64,000 nucleotides of DNA, from contig NC_088643.1 of the NCBI RefSeq assembly GCF_964019385.1, positions 44,240,714-44,304,713 on the forward strand. Reading direction: 5' to 3'. Each line of letters starts with the position of its first letter. Within the stretch, counting starts at the first letter, position 1. This document shows positions 63,478-64,000 of the stretch, piece by piece. The DNA comes from Sycon ciliatum. Its lineage: Eukaryota; Porifera; Calcarea; Leucosolenida; Sycettidae. A model generated the notes under the pieces. It saw only the letters and a list, made by a program, of their open reading frames with translations, did no database searches and was not told where the DNA came from. Position numbers and translations under genes: made by a program.

Positions 63478-63790
63478 CAAGGCCAGGAGGGAATGACATG
63501 TCTCCTGCGCACCCTCTCAACTAGGATGAGGGAATGCCATCTCTCCCACACACCCTCTCAACTAGGCCAGGAGGGAATGCCATCTCTCCCACACACCCTC
63601 TCAACTAGGCCAGGAGGGAATGCCATCTCTCCCACACACCCTCTCAACTAGGCCAGGAGGGAATGCCATCTCTCCCACACACCCTCTCAACTAGGCCAGG
63701 AGGGAATGCCATCTCTCCCACACACCCTCTCAACTAGGCCAGGAGGGAATGCCATCTCTCCCACACACCCTCTCAACTAGGATGACTAGC
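63478..63790. repeat. 43-bp minisatellite, about seven copies
   Basis: Nearly identical 43-bp units (GGCCAGGAGGGAATGCCATC TCTCCC...CTCTCAACTA) downstream of the PPxY gene. Confidence 0.95.
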
Positions 63791-64000
63791 TGTGTTGCTG
63801 CTGGTCAACAAGCACACATAGATATAACCTCATGGTCACTTGAACCTCTGTTCCCCCGTTCGTATAACGTCACGATCACTTGAACCTCTGTCCCCCGTTT
63901 TTAGTATTACTAGTGTTGTGAATGAACTAGTTGACATACTCTTTTTTCCTTTCACACTGCATGGAACCTCCTGACGTATTTTAGAAAAGAAGTTCATCGT
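63791..64000. other. Window end, no feature seen
   Basis: Contains a short direct repeat (GTCACTTGAACCTCTGTTCCC / ATCACTTGAACCTCTGTCCCC). Could be the 3' UTR of the PPxY gene, but no poly(A) signal was recognised. Confidence 0.35.

Overview
This is eukaryotic, almost certainly invertebrate metazoan, nuclear DNA. The genes have short exons with GT-AG introns, microsatellites and minisatellites are dense, and many transposon families are nested in one another. The protein-coding content is animal-like: DNA polymerase epsilon, an SR splicing factor, a TRIM/B-box protein, a CCDC50-like ubiquitin-binding coiled-coil protein and a PPxY membrane protein. I cannot name the species.

Layout. 1-6.5 kb: repeats, comprising a 5'-truncated LINE (+), a foldback block with hammerhead-like motifs, a second LINE (-) bounded on both sides by (TTG)n, and two minisatellites. 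6.6-8.6 kb: a single-exon TRIM-type gene (+). 10.5-32.5 kb: the last 17 exons (674 codons) of POLE (+), ending in the two C-terminal zinc-binding modules. Its introns hold an LTR-element remnant, a LINE copy, a DIRS-like element, SINEs, several MITEs, a 35-bp minisatellite and a 0.9-kb palindrome carrying hammerhead ribozyme motifs. 34.3-39.8 kb: an SRSF3/7-like SR protein gene (+) with a 24-bp microexon. 40.1-57.1 kb: a ten-exon CCDC50-like gene (-), convergent with the SR gene. Its largest intron (40.4-46.6 kb) contains transposons nested inside one another. 57.5-61.2 kb: MITEs and microsatellites. 62.1-63.2 kb: the 3' exons of a single-pass membrane protein with PPxY motifs (+). 63.5-63.8 kb: a 43-bp minisatellite.

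The genes do not form an operon or an obvious pathway; each appears to be an independent housekeeping or regulatory locus. Exon coordinates were worked out by hand from splice signals, reading phase and protein similarity recalled from known families. The four spliced genes keep phase across every junction given. The most notable non-coding signals are: (a) hammerhead ribozyme-like motifs in two palindromic repeat families, as expected for Penelope-like elements; (b) LINE copies sitting inside (TTG)n tracts; (c) one 861-bp four-unit foldback MITE present twice at the same length with TTAA flanks; (d) tandem duplications that copy splice sites in POLE and the CCDC50-like gene; and (e) many 3' splice sites placed directly against microsatellites.
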